A stretch of DNA of 11,720 nt from an uncultured Clostridia bacterium (GTDB taxonomy: Bacteria; Bacillota; Clostridia; Oscillospirales; Ruminococcaceae): the NCBI GenBank assembly GCA_938014855.1, contig CALLQM010000386.1:1-11720 (forward strand), given 5' to 3'. The notes beneath the pieces are model-generated. The model worked only from the letters and a program-made list of their open reading frames with translations, was not told the origin of the DNA and ran no database searches. This document shows, in pieces, positions 1 through 5,797 of this stretch (position 1 is its first letter; each line of letters begins with the position of its first letter). The translations under genes were made by a program, and so were the position numbers.

Positions 1-213
1 CGATCCGATTACTGCATTTACCGGATTATTCGGGCGAGAAGCGGCATTATCGCTATACAATACAGAAAAACGTTTCTCATTGATTACAGGGAAAATGATT
101 TCAGCAAAATCTTTCGCCCATGATTTAGTAACGAACTTTTTAGTTCGCTCATCTAAATTTAAAAAGCTGTCATCTAATGTGAGTTGTTGGGATTCGTTTA
201 ATGTAAATGCCAT
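1..213 (-). CDS. Transposase N-terminus (IS1182-like, DUF772-type), cut by the window edge
   Basis: An open frame of 71 codons reads leftward from the ATG at 213-211 and runs off the window without a stop, so only the N-terminus is present. An AAGGAG ribosome binding site lies just upstream (complement of 226-231). The visible protein starts MAFTLNESQQ and ends around a SRPNNPVNAVIG stretch at residues 59-70. A Ser-Arg-Pro-Asn-x-Pro-Val-Asn block followed by Val/Ile-Gly is what I recall from the N-terminal DUF772 region of IS1182-type (DDE) transposases common in Clostridia, where it leads into the helical domain before the catalytic core. The catalytic residues are outside the window, so activity cannot be judged. 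The family call is from recognition of this short motif only; transposase is fairly secure, the exact IS family is not. Confidence 0.65.
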   Translation of the reverse strand, partial: MAFTLNESQQLTLDDSFLNLDERTKKFVTKSWAKDFAEIIFPVINEKRFSVLYSDNAASRPNNPVNAVIGS

Positions 214-322
214 AGCTATATACCGCTCCTTCGATTAATGTTAGTTCTATTTTATCATAAATCAGGAGATTTAGGTAGTAGTACTGGCTTTATGGGGTGG
301 AGAAACACTTTTGACACCCTAA
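1..322 (-). mobile_element. Insertion sequence, one end only (boundary approximate)
   Basis: The transposase start at 213 is followed by about 110 bases of non-coding DNA that likely form the 5' end of an IS element. A candidate terminus is the GC-richer run ending ...TTTTGACACCCT at about 320, after which composition shifts abruptly to nearly pure A/T. The other end lies outside the window, so neither a terminal inverted repeat nor a target duplication can be confirmed, and the boundary is an estimate of perhaps plus or minus 20 bases. Confidence 0.4.
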
Positions 323-464
323 TCATAAAATAAATAAATTAAATTAATTTTTTGACATAAACATGAATTTTTCACCTCTTGATATCTTTCTTTTCTATTA
401 TAATAAAAAAACAAATCCAATAAACATCGTATTTGGAGATTATAAATTGCAAGGAGGATTTTCT
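214..464. other. Intergenic region between the IS transposase and the first GH1 gene
   Basis: These 251 bases separate two divergent genes. They contain the transposase ribosome binding site (226-231), the probable IS end near 320, an AT-rich stretch with a perfect 10-bp palindrome AAATTAATTT (341-350), two TTGACA hexamers (311-316 and 352-357), a TTGATA (379-384) and a TATAAT (399-404). No -35/-10 pair has both a good match and ideal spacing: TTGATA to TATAAT is 14 bp, and TTGACA at 311 to TAAATT at 335-340 is 18 bp. An in-frame upstream ATG at 363 lacks a ribosome binding site and is not taken as the gene start. Confidence 0.5.
451..457 (+). promoter_or_regulatory. Ribosome binding site that sets the GH1 start at 465
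   Basis: A perfect AAGGAGG lies 7 nt before the ATG at 465. It settles the start in favour of MNKFSPDFLL over the in-frame ATG at 363, which would add 34 residues unlike any GH1 N-terminus. Confidence 0.9.
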
Positions 465-1751
465 ATGAACAAATTTTCACCGGACTTTCTTTTGGGAGCT
501 GCAACCGCAGCACATCAGGTTGAGGGAAACAATGATAATAGTGACTGCTGGGCAATGGAACAGATGGAACATACCAGCTTTATAGAGCCATCTCTTGATG
601 CCGTTGACCATTACCATCGTTATCAGGAGGATATCCGGCTTATGGCTGATGCCGGATTAAACGCCTACCGTTTTTCTGTAGAATGGGCGCGTATCGAACC
701 AGAGGAAGGACATTTTGATGATGCACAGGCCGAGCACTATCTGGACGTTATTCACTGCTGCAAAGAACATGGTTTAGAGCCAATCGTAACCCTCCACCAT
801 TTTTCCAGCCCTAAATGGCTCATAGGAAAAGGTGGGTGGGAAGCAGAATCCACAGTAGACGATTTTGCCCGCTATGTCCGCTATATCATCGGAAAACTTG
901 GAAATGAGCTTCACTATGTATGTACCATCAACGAAGCCAATATGGGAATTCAGGTAGCTGCCATTGCCAAACGCTATATGCTGCAGATGCAGGCGCAGGC
1001 TGCAAAAGCTCAGAGCGCGGACGGTACTGTTCAGGTCGGAATCAATCTGGAGAAAATGATGGCAGACCAGAAAGCCACAGCCGAAGAAAATATCAAAGTT
1101 TTTGGAGTTGAGAAAGTAGAAAACTTTACTTCCATGCGTACTCCTGAAGGCGATAAGATTGTATGTCGTGCTCACGAAGCAGCGCGTGCTGTCATCAAAG
1201 AACTCTATCCTGAAATCAAAGTAGGTCTTACCTTAAGCTTACATGATATTCAATCCACAGCCGGCGGAGAGGAACATGCAAAAAAAGAGTGGGATGATGA
1301 ATTTACCCATTATCTCCCCTATATCCAAAATGATGATTTTCTGGGCGTACAGAACTATACTCGCTCCCTGATGGGTCCGGAGGGTACACTCCCCGCTCCT
1401 GACGGCGCTGAACTTACTCAGATGAACTATGAGTTCTACCCGGAAGCATTAGAACATATCATCCGTAAGGTTGCAAAAGATTTCAAGGGAGACTTAATTG
1501 TCACAGAAAACGGCATTGCTACCGATGATGACAAGAAGCGTATTGCTTTTATCGAAACAGCTCTCACAGGTGTTCAAAACTGTCTGCGCGATAACCTTCC
1601 CGTACGCGGCTACTTCCATTGGAGCCTTATGGACAATTTTGAGTGGCAGAAAGGCTATTCCATGACCTTCGGGTTGATTGCCGTTGACAGAACAACACAG
1701 ACCCGCCATCCCAAAGAAAGCTTATCCTATCTGGGAAGTTACCATGGTTAA
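465..1751 (+). CDS. GH1 family beta-glycosidase (probable cytoplasmic beta-glucosidase), copy 1
   Basis: This 428-residue protein is a full-length, single-domain GH1 (beta/alpha)8 barrel, slightly shorter than the usual 440-480. The glycone-binding Gln is Q18 in the ATAAHQVEG block, and the conserved His of the TLHHFSSP segment is H112. The acid/base is E157 (TINEAN, where most members have NEP), N297-Y298 form the usual Asn-Tyr pair, the nucleophile is E348 (VTENG), and E393-W394 lie in DNFEW. The Glu in DNFEW binds glycone O4/O6 in non-phospho enzymes, and the Ser/Lys/Tyr phosphate-binding set of 6-phospho-beta-glucosidases is not seen. A free rather than phosphorylated beta-glucoside or galactoside is therefore the likely substrate. 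There is no signal peptide, so it acts in the cytoplasm. Residues about 160-215, just after the acid/base, form a Met/Ala/Gln/Lys-rich segment. It is transcribed convergently with a close paralogue and next to an IS end. The family is certain; the exact sugar is not. Confidence 0.92.
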   Translation: MNKFSPDFLLGAATAAHQVEGNNDNSDCWAMEQMEHTSFIEPSLDAVDHYHRYQEDIRLMADAGLNAYRFSVEWARIEPEEGHFDDAQAEHYLDVIHCCKEHGLEPIVTLHHFSSPKWLIGKGGWEAESTVDDFARYVRYIIGKLGNELHYVCTINEANMGIQVAAIAKRYMLQMQAQAAKAQSADGTVQVGINLEKMMADQKATAEENIKVFGVEKVENFTSMRTPEGDKIVCRAHEAARAVIKELYPEIKVGLTLSLHDIQSTAGGEEHAKKEWDDEFTHYLPYIQNDDFLGVQNYTRSLMGPEGTLPAPDGAELTQMNYEFYPEALEHIIRKVAKDFKGDLIVTENGIATDDDKKRIAFIETALTGVQNCLRDNLPVRGYFHWSLMDNFEWQKGYSMTFGLIAVDRTTQTRHPKESLSYLGSYHG

Positions 1752-1780
1752 TTCTGCATCAGCATAAAATATTTTTTACC

Positions 1781-1813
1781 AAAAAACCTGCTGTATTGTC
1801 CAGCAGGTTTTTT
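1781..1813. terminator. Bidirectional intrinsic terminator between the convergent GH1 genes
   Basis: A perfect 13-bp inverted repeat (AAAAAACCTGCTG at 1781-1793 pairing with CAGCAGGTTTTTT at 1801-1813) encloses a 7-nt loop. The A-run on the left and T-run on the right give a U-tract after the GC-rich stem in either direction, so it can end both the plus-strand GH1 transcript (stop at 1751) and the minus-strand GH1 transcript (stop at 1828). Confidence 0.93.
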
Positions 1814-1827
1814 ACGTTTATTTACTC

Positions 1828-3135
1828 TCAAGCTTCCTTTTCCAGCATACTCCCTAAGAATCTAAGACTTGGTTTAGGCGTCCGTATCTGCGTAGTACGA
1901 TCAACAGCTACAAGCCCATATCTCAGACTATACGCTTTCTGCCACTCATAGTTATCAATAAAGGACCAGTAGAAATACCCTTTTACCGGAATATCGTCCT
2001 CCATGCAGCGTTTCACCCCCCAGATTGCTCTTTGGATAAACTCAATTCTTCTCCGGTCATCATCCGTAGTCACTCCATTTTCTGTAACATAGATATCACC
2101 TTTAAAGTCTTTTGCCACTTTCCGAATGACATGCTCCAATCCTTCCGGGTAGAACTCGTAGCCACATTGGGTAATGTCCGCTCCGTCAGGAACAGTAACG
2201 GAGCCTTCTGGTCCTACCAACTCCCTTGTATAATTTTGCACACCTATAAAATCATCATCTCTGATTCCCGGTAAGTAATGCCTAAATTCTTCATCCCACA
2301 GTTTTTCCATGTTTGCCTCCCCGCCGGGAATTGCCTGAAAATCATGCAGGCTCAGTGTCATACCAACCTTGATATCTGGAAAACGCTCTTTAATTGCATT
2401 GCGGGCAGCCTCATGAGCTTTCAGAATCAGTTCATCTCCATGAGGACTACAAGGACTATGGAAATTATTAACACTCATCCCTTCTGGAAGATGAAAAATC
2501 TGCCTTCCCTCTTCAAACATGGCATCCTGAGCATTCAGCATTGCCTGCACATCCACACCAACCTGCAGATTTTCCGAAACATTCTTATCTGCCGGTGTGC
2601 TCTGACGGATCATCCTTTCCGTATAATTCTTCATGATCCTTGCAAACTGAAGCCTCATATTTGCCTCATTGATTGTGTTGATATAATGTATTTCCTCTCC
2701 AAGACGTTCTATTACATAAATGCAGTATGTTCTGAAATCCTCTACAATACTTTCCGCTTCCCAGCCGCCTTTACTGATAATCCACTTTGGGCTGCTGAAG
2801 TGATGCAGTGTCACCATCGGTTCTATCCCGTATTTTCGGCAACAGGCAATCACATCCCGATAATGCTCTATCTCATTATCATCGAATATCCCCTCCTCCG
2901 GCTCAATCCTTGCCCATTCAATAGAGAATCGGTATGCATTGTAACCTGCCTCCGCCATCATCGCAATATCCCGTTCATAGAGATGGTAATGATCCACGGC
3001 ATCCAGACTGGGTTCCTCATAGGAAGTATACTTCATATGTTCCATAGCCCATATATCGTTATGGACATTATTCCCCTCTACCTGATGCGCCGCCGTTGCT
3101 GTTCCCAGCAAAAAGTCCTTTGAAAACTGTGCCAT
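1828..3135 (-). CDS. GH1 family beta-glycosidase, copy 2 (paralogue of the gene at 465-1751)
   Basis: This 435-residue protein is colinear with the other GH1 enzyme in the window and, judged by eye, about 60-65% identical. All key positions match: Q18 (AAHQVEG), H112 (TLHHFSSP), acid/base E157 (TINEAN), N301-Y302, nucleophile E352 (VTENG) and E397-W398 (DNYEW). The last block again argues for non-phosphorylated glycosides. There is no signal peptide, so it is cytoplasmic. The two copies differ most in the segment after the acid/base (about residues 161-230, here seven residues longer) and at the C-terminus (LEKEA tail), which points to a change in aglycone preference rather than simple redundancy. 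The start is set by a GGGAGGAG ribosome binding site 5 nt before the ATG. It is read away from a TetR-type gene with which it shares a promoter region, so repression by that protein is likely. Confidence 0.92.
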   Translation of the reverse strand: MAQFSKDFLLGTATAAHQVEGNNVHNDIWAMEHMKYTSYEEPSLDAVDHYHLYERDIAMMAEAGYNAYRFSIEWARIEPEEGIFDDNEIEHYRDVIACCRKYGIEPMVTLHHFSSPKWIISKGGWEAESIVEDFRTYCIYVIERLGEEIHYINTINEANMRLQFARIMKNYTERMIRQSTPADKNVSENLQVGVDVQAMLNAQDAMFEEGRQIFHLPEGMSVNNFHSPCSPHGDELILKAHEAARNAIKERFPDIKVGMTLSLHDFQAIPGGEANMEKLWDEEFRHYLPGIRDDDFIGVQNYTRELVGPEGSVTVPDGADITQCGYEFYPEGLEHVIRKVAKDFKGDIYVTENGVTTDDDRRRIEFIQRAIWGVKRCMEDDIPVKGYFYWSFIDNYEWQKAYSLRYGLVAVDRTTQIRTPKPSLRFLGSMLEKEA

Positions 3136-3258
3136 CTGTTCTCCTCCCTGTTTTGATATAATATTCTATTTTCATATACTTCTACCTCTTTTTTTCCAGC
3201 GTCTTTTTGTCTATAATTTCTTTCTCCAGTTTTCCCAGTAAAATGGATAAAATAATAA

Positions 3259-3274
3259 TAAACACTTGTTGATT
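3259..3274. promoter_or_regulatory. Weak operator candidate for the TetR-type regulator
   Basis: ATAAACACTTGTTGAT is an imperfect dyad in which six of eight base pairs are symmetric (AT.AACA..TGTT.AT). It overlaps the -35 of the regulator's own promoter, a usual place for TetR-family operators. A looser AACA-AAA-TGTT element occurs at 3378-3388. Both are too short to be convincing alone. Confidence 0.25.
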
Positions 3275-3296
3275 TTTCTGTTGCTTATATTATAAT
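3269..3296 (+). promoter_or_regulatory. Candidate promoter for the TetR-type regulator
   Basis: TTGATT (3269-3274) is followed after 16 bp by a perfect TATAAT (3291-3296). Its -10 overlaps the -10 of the opposing GH1 promoter, so RNA polymerase could not occupy both at once and a single bound repressor could block both. Confidence 0.55.
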
Positions 3297-3317
3297 TACT
3301 GTATATATGCAATACAA
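3289..3317 (-). promoter_or_regulatory. Candidate promoter for GH1 copy 2
   Basis: On the minus strand TTGTAT (complement of 3312-3317) is followed after exactly 17 bp by a perfect TATAAT (complement of 3289-3294). This leaves a 5' leader of roughly 150 nt before the ATG at 3135. It is a sigma-A-type match read by eye. Confidence 0.6.
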
Positions 3318-3412
3318 ACTACACATCTGCCATATATGAAGTTTATCCAACAAAATAATCTGATTTGATGATAAATTAACAAAATGTTCATAATGATATT
3401 GGAGGCAAAAGC

Positions 3413-3958
3413 ATGAAACCGGATATACGGATCCGCCACACAAAAGAGAATATTAGAAAAAGCTTTTTTACGCTTTTATCGCAAAAAGAATTTTGCCAGA
3501 TCACAGTTACGGACATCTGCAATCTGGCTGAAATAAACCGTTCAACCTTTTATAAACATTATCTGGATATAAATGACCTGTTAGAACAAACAGAAAATGA
3601 GATATTAGACAAGATACGGAAGCTATGGAAAAAGCTGCATCCAAAAAATACCATTGAGGGCATGGAATCTATTTTATCAGAAACACAAAGTACCATGTGG
3701 GATTCTGCATTCTATATTTTTAAAGCTGATCCGGAATTTTCATATAAAATAACCGAAATTATCTGCCACGACTCCTGCGCCAGTTTTCTGAATGATTCTT
3801 CCTATTCTGTTCAGGAGCGAAATATGCTCAACCGCTTTATCGTATATGGCTGCGGCAGCATTACAAGGAACTGGCTCTTATCCGATTCCAATGAGAGGAT
3901 GTCTCCACATGAGCTGGCAAAATTTCTTTATCATTTGATAGAAAAAATGACAGAATAA
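3413..3958 (+). CDS. TetR/AcrR family transcriptional regulator
   Basis: This 181-residue protein has the N-terminal three-helix DNA-binding domain of TetR repressors. Residues about 6-53 include the helix-turn-helix ITVTDICNLAEINRSTFYKH (30-49), whose STFYKHY end is the family signature. The C-terminal part (about 75-180) is a helical ligand/dimer domain ending in a GCGSITRNWLL...SPHELAKFLYHL pattern resembling the TetR_C_8 group, found also in DhaS-like regulators of sugar or dihydroxyacetone genes. The start is supported by GGAGG 7 nt upstream. It is divergent from GH1 copy 2, with overlapping promoters, which suggests autorepression and control of that gene; the effector is unknown, but a glycoside or released aglycone would fit. 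A stem-loop terminator follows directly. Confidence 0.9.
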   Translation: MKPDIRIRHTKENIRKSFFTLLSQKEFCQITVTDICNLAEINRSTFYKHYLDINDLLEQTENEILDKIRKLWKKLHPKNTIEGMESILSETQSTMWDSAFYIFKADPEFSYKITEIICHDSCASFLNDSSYSVQERNMLNRFIVYGCGSITRNWLLSDSNERMSPHELAKFLYHLIEKMTE

Positions 3959-3980
3959 TTTCCTCTGCTATATAAAGAGA

Positions 3981-4020
3981 CCAGACACTTACATATTTCC
4001 CGTAAGTGTCTGGTTTGTCT
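3981..4020. terminator. Intrinsic terminator shared by the TetR gene and the minus-strand operon
   Basis: A perfect 12-bp stem (CCAGACACTTAC at 3981-3992 with GTAAGTGTCTGG at 4002-4013) encloses a 9-nt loop and is followed on the plus strand by TTTGTCTAATTT. On the minus strand the stem is followed by TCTCTTTATA, a poorer U-tract. It lies 22 nt past the TetR stop and about 190 nt past the transporter stop on the other strand, so it is strongest as the TetR terminator and plausible for the operon. Confidence 0.8.
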
Positions 4021-4189
4021 AATTTCTATCCGAGTAACCAGATGCATCTACAATAGCGCTGGCTGCAACGCTGATATTTAATGGTATACTGAGAATCCTT
4101 TCAGCTTCCTCGCCCTCCGGAACAGTAAATAATTCTTCCATGGAATTAATGTCGAGCAATATTACTGCCCAGCAATCCAGCAGTTCTGT
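4019..4189 (-). pseudogene. Possible decayed gene remnant downstream of the transporter
   Basis: On the minus strand a 56-codon frame runs from an in-frame TAG at 4192-4190 to the stop at 4021-4019. Its translation begins TELLDCWAVILLD and continues with SMEELFTVPEGEEAERILSI before ending YSDRN. The composition is protein-like. The only in-frame ATG (4141-4139, 40 codons) has no ribosome binding site. A GAGGAG sequence sits at the transporter stop (complement of about 4202-4207) but is followed by ATACATAG instead of a start codon. The EELxxVPEGEE...ILSI pattern is faintly like the C-terminal end of nitroreductase-family proteins, but too weakly to name it. It may be a decayed coding fragment or chance; I favour a remnant slightly. 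Confidence 0.3.
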
Positions 4190-4206
4190 CTATGTATGAG
4201 CTCTCC

Positions 4207-5685
4207 TCAATCTTTCGATTGTGCCGCCGCTTTTTTCTCAGCAATACTCTTCTGAACTTCTACCATGTCCTCTTTACTTAACGAGCAGAAATGCATAGCA
4301 ATCAGCGTAATGATCCAGCCAATAATAGGGAAACCATACATCAATGCCATTGTCATCCAGAAAATACCTGCTGTCAATTCATCTGTAGGCTGCGGCATTG
4401 TTTCTTTATACCCGATCAAAGCAATCGCCCCAGTTGCAATAAGCGCACTGACAGAAGATACCAGCTTATCAATCAAACTATATACACCCGTTATAACTGC
4501 CGGTATATATTTGCCGCTACGATCCAACTCATAATCAATGATGTCTGCCATAAATGCATTATTTCCGGTTGTAACACCCATCTTCGTTCCATTCGTCAGC
4601 AACATCAGAAGAACATATGCAATCATCAATGGTTTTGCGGTTGCAATGCTATGTGTATCTCCAAAAACATAAATTGCAGTAAAGAAAGCAAATGAGATAA
4701 ACGTTACTATAAGACAGTACCATGTCCAGTCCACTACCGTCTTCTTGTTGCCGTGTTTTCTGGCATACCCCGCACCGACAAAAGCAAATAATATGGAAGG
4801 AATAATTCCTAAAGTAGTCAGCTGAGTAGAAATCGCCATATCACCGATAATAATACCTGCAGCCATCGTATTAATAATAGACTGACTGGCAATCTGTTGT
4901 GCAATCTTATCGGAAGCGGCAGATGCAATGTAGCACTGCAGCGGACGGTTGCCTTTGAGTACATCCACCATATCCTTTATTTTGAGCTTTTCTTTCTTCA
5001 TATTCGTTCCGACAAAGTTTTCCGTCTTATCAAACTCCGTAATACCAATACATGTCAGAACAATACCTACTGCAGAAACCCCTACACACACCCAACAGGC
5101 AGATGCCAGAAATTCCAGATTAAATCCGCCAAATTTAGGCATAAGCTTCATATAGAATACAAGATTCAGGGTTATAGGCACCAGATAATTAAAAATCGTA
5201 CTGCAGACACCGATCATAGGACGCTGCCTTGGGTCATTGGTCATCAGCACATACAATGTCTGTACCGTCATGTTGAACAAGGTATATCCAATGATATAAA
5301 GAACATACAGGAGTATAAAAGTTACAGTACCCCTTCCTTTCCCTGCTGCCCAGTTATACATCATAAGCAATGCAAGAACCATGATCGCCCAACCGCTAAT
5401 CATCAAGATACGCACCTTACCGAAACGAGTATTAACTCTGTCATAAAGGAACGCAAGCATGGGATCGGTAATTGCATCAAAAATACGGGTAAAGGTCAGA
5501 ATCCCTCCTACTGCCATAGTCGAAATACCAAAACCGATACTTGCCGTATAGTTTGCAAGACCTATGAGAGAATAAAACCCCATTCCAATAAAAGCGCTGG
5601 TAGATACCATAATAATCTGCCATAATTTTGCGCGTCGATACATCACCCCATCGGCGCCGCCTTGACCTGATCTGTTTTGAGACAT
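4207..5685 (-). CDS. GPH-family (MFS_2) glycoside:cation symporter
   Basis: This 492-residue membrane protein has about 12 hydrophobic segments. It carries the glycoside-pentoside-hexuronide:cation symporter signatures: R67-x-x-D70-x-x-x-D74-P between helices 2 and 3 (TFTRIFDAITDPM), YDRVNTRFGKVR at 81-92, and MADIIDYELDRSGKY at 379-393 before a KLVSSV helix. The family imports glycosides, pentosides or hexuronides with Na+ or H+ and leaves them unphosphorylated, which fits the non-phospho glycosidases nearby. The cytoplasmic C-terminus is Lys/Ala rich. The start at 5685 (MSQNRSGQ) is preferred because AAGGAGG lies 8 nt upstream; the frame can be extended six codons to a TTG at 5703, but that would place the ribosome binding site inside the gene. 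It is the last gene of the minus-strand cluster, 112 nt after the acetylesterase gene. The substrate cannot be read from the sequence. Confidence 0.92.
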   Translation of the reverse strand: MSQNRSGQGGADGVMYRRAKLWQIIMVSTSAFIGMGFYSLIGLANYTASIGFGISTMAVGGILTFTRIFDAITDPMLAFLYDRVNTRFGKVRILMISGWAIMVLALLMMYNWAAGKGRGTVTFILLYVLYIIGYTLFNMTVQTLYVLMTNDPRQRPMIGVCSTIFNYLVPITLNLVFYMKLMPKFGGFNLEFLASACWVCVGVSAVGIVLTCIGITEFDKTENFVGTNMKKEKLKIKDMVDVLKGNRPLQCYIASAASDKIAQQIASQSIINTMAAGIIIGDMAISTQLTTLGIIPSILFAFVGAGYARKHGNKKTVVDWTWYCLIVTFISFAFFTAIYVFGDTHSIATAKPLMIAYVLLMLLTNGTKMGVTTGNNAFMADIIDYELDRSGKYIPAVITGVYSLIDKLVSSVSALIATGAIALIGYKETMPQPTDELTAGIFWMTMALMYGFPIIGWIITLIAMHFCSLSKEDMVEVQKSIAEKKAAAQSKD

Positions 5686-5693
5686 AATTAAAT

Positions 5694-5700
5694 CCTCCTT
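5694..5700 (-). promoter_or_regulatory. Ribosome binding site that sets the transporter start
   Basis: The complement reads AAGGAGG, 8 nt before the ATG at 5685-5683. It decides against the upstream in-frame TTG at 5703-5701. Confidence 0.9.
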
Positions 5701-5731
5701 CAATATATCTTAAGTTTTTTGCCATACTATT

Positions 5732-5790
5732 ATTATAGAGAAAACTAAAATTACCCCTGTTTAAAAATTGCTGATTTTGTTTAATGTTTA
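5732..5790 (-). promoter_or_regulatory. Candidate activator-dependent promoter upstream of the transporter
   Basis: On the minus strand a perfect TATAAT (complement of 5732-5737) has no acceptable -35: the hexamer 17 bp upstream is ACAGGG. Three copies of TAAACA (plus-strand TGTTTA at 5758-5763, 5778-5783 and 5785-5790) cover and precede that position, two of them 20 bp apart in direct orientation. A good -10, a missing -35 and direct repeats about two helical turns apart is the layout of promoters activated by AraC-type proteins. No such regulator gene is in the window, so this is tentative. Confidence 0.4.
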
Positions 5791-5797
5791 ATGCACT

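Larger units (their letters stand above)
3136..3412. other. Divergent regulatory region between GH1 copy 2 and the TetR-type gene
   Basis: This 277-base AT-rich region contains no open frame of note. It holds overlapping divergent promoters centred on 3269-3317, a CATATATG palindrome (3331-3338), an imperfect dyad over the plus-strand -35 (3259-3274), and the ribosome binding sites of both flanking genes (complement of 3141-3148, and GGAGG at 3401-3405). Confidence 0.7.

Noticed and set aside
363..464. N-terminal extension of GH1 copy 1 from an upstream ATG
   Set aside because: There is no ribosome binding site at 363, the added residues are unlike a GH1 N-terminus or a signal peptide, and the AAGGAGG before 465 marks the true start.
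2278..3123. Long plus-strand open frame (281 codons) opposite GH1 copy 2
   Set aside because: It lies wholly antisense to a clear GH1 gene with all catalytic motifs. Its translation is Cys/His/Ile-rich with no motif, and it has no ribosome binding site.
303..3273. Similar AAACACTT-TTGA strings upstream of GH1 copy 1 (304-315) and copy 2 (3260-3273) as a shared operator
   Set aside because: They differ by an indel, sit in different positions relative to the genes (one is probably in IS DNA), and the shared part is mostly a -35-like TTGA.
4897..5625. Plus-strand open frame (242 codons) opposite the transporter
   Set aside because: It is antisense to the GPH symporter, with His/Asn/Thr-rich composition typical of a reverse-strand shadow of a membrane protein gene.
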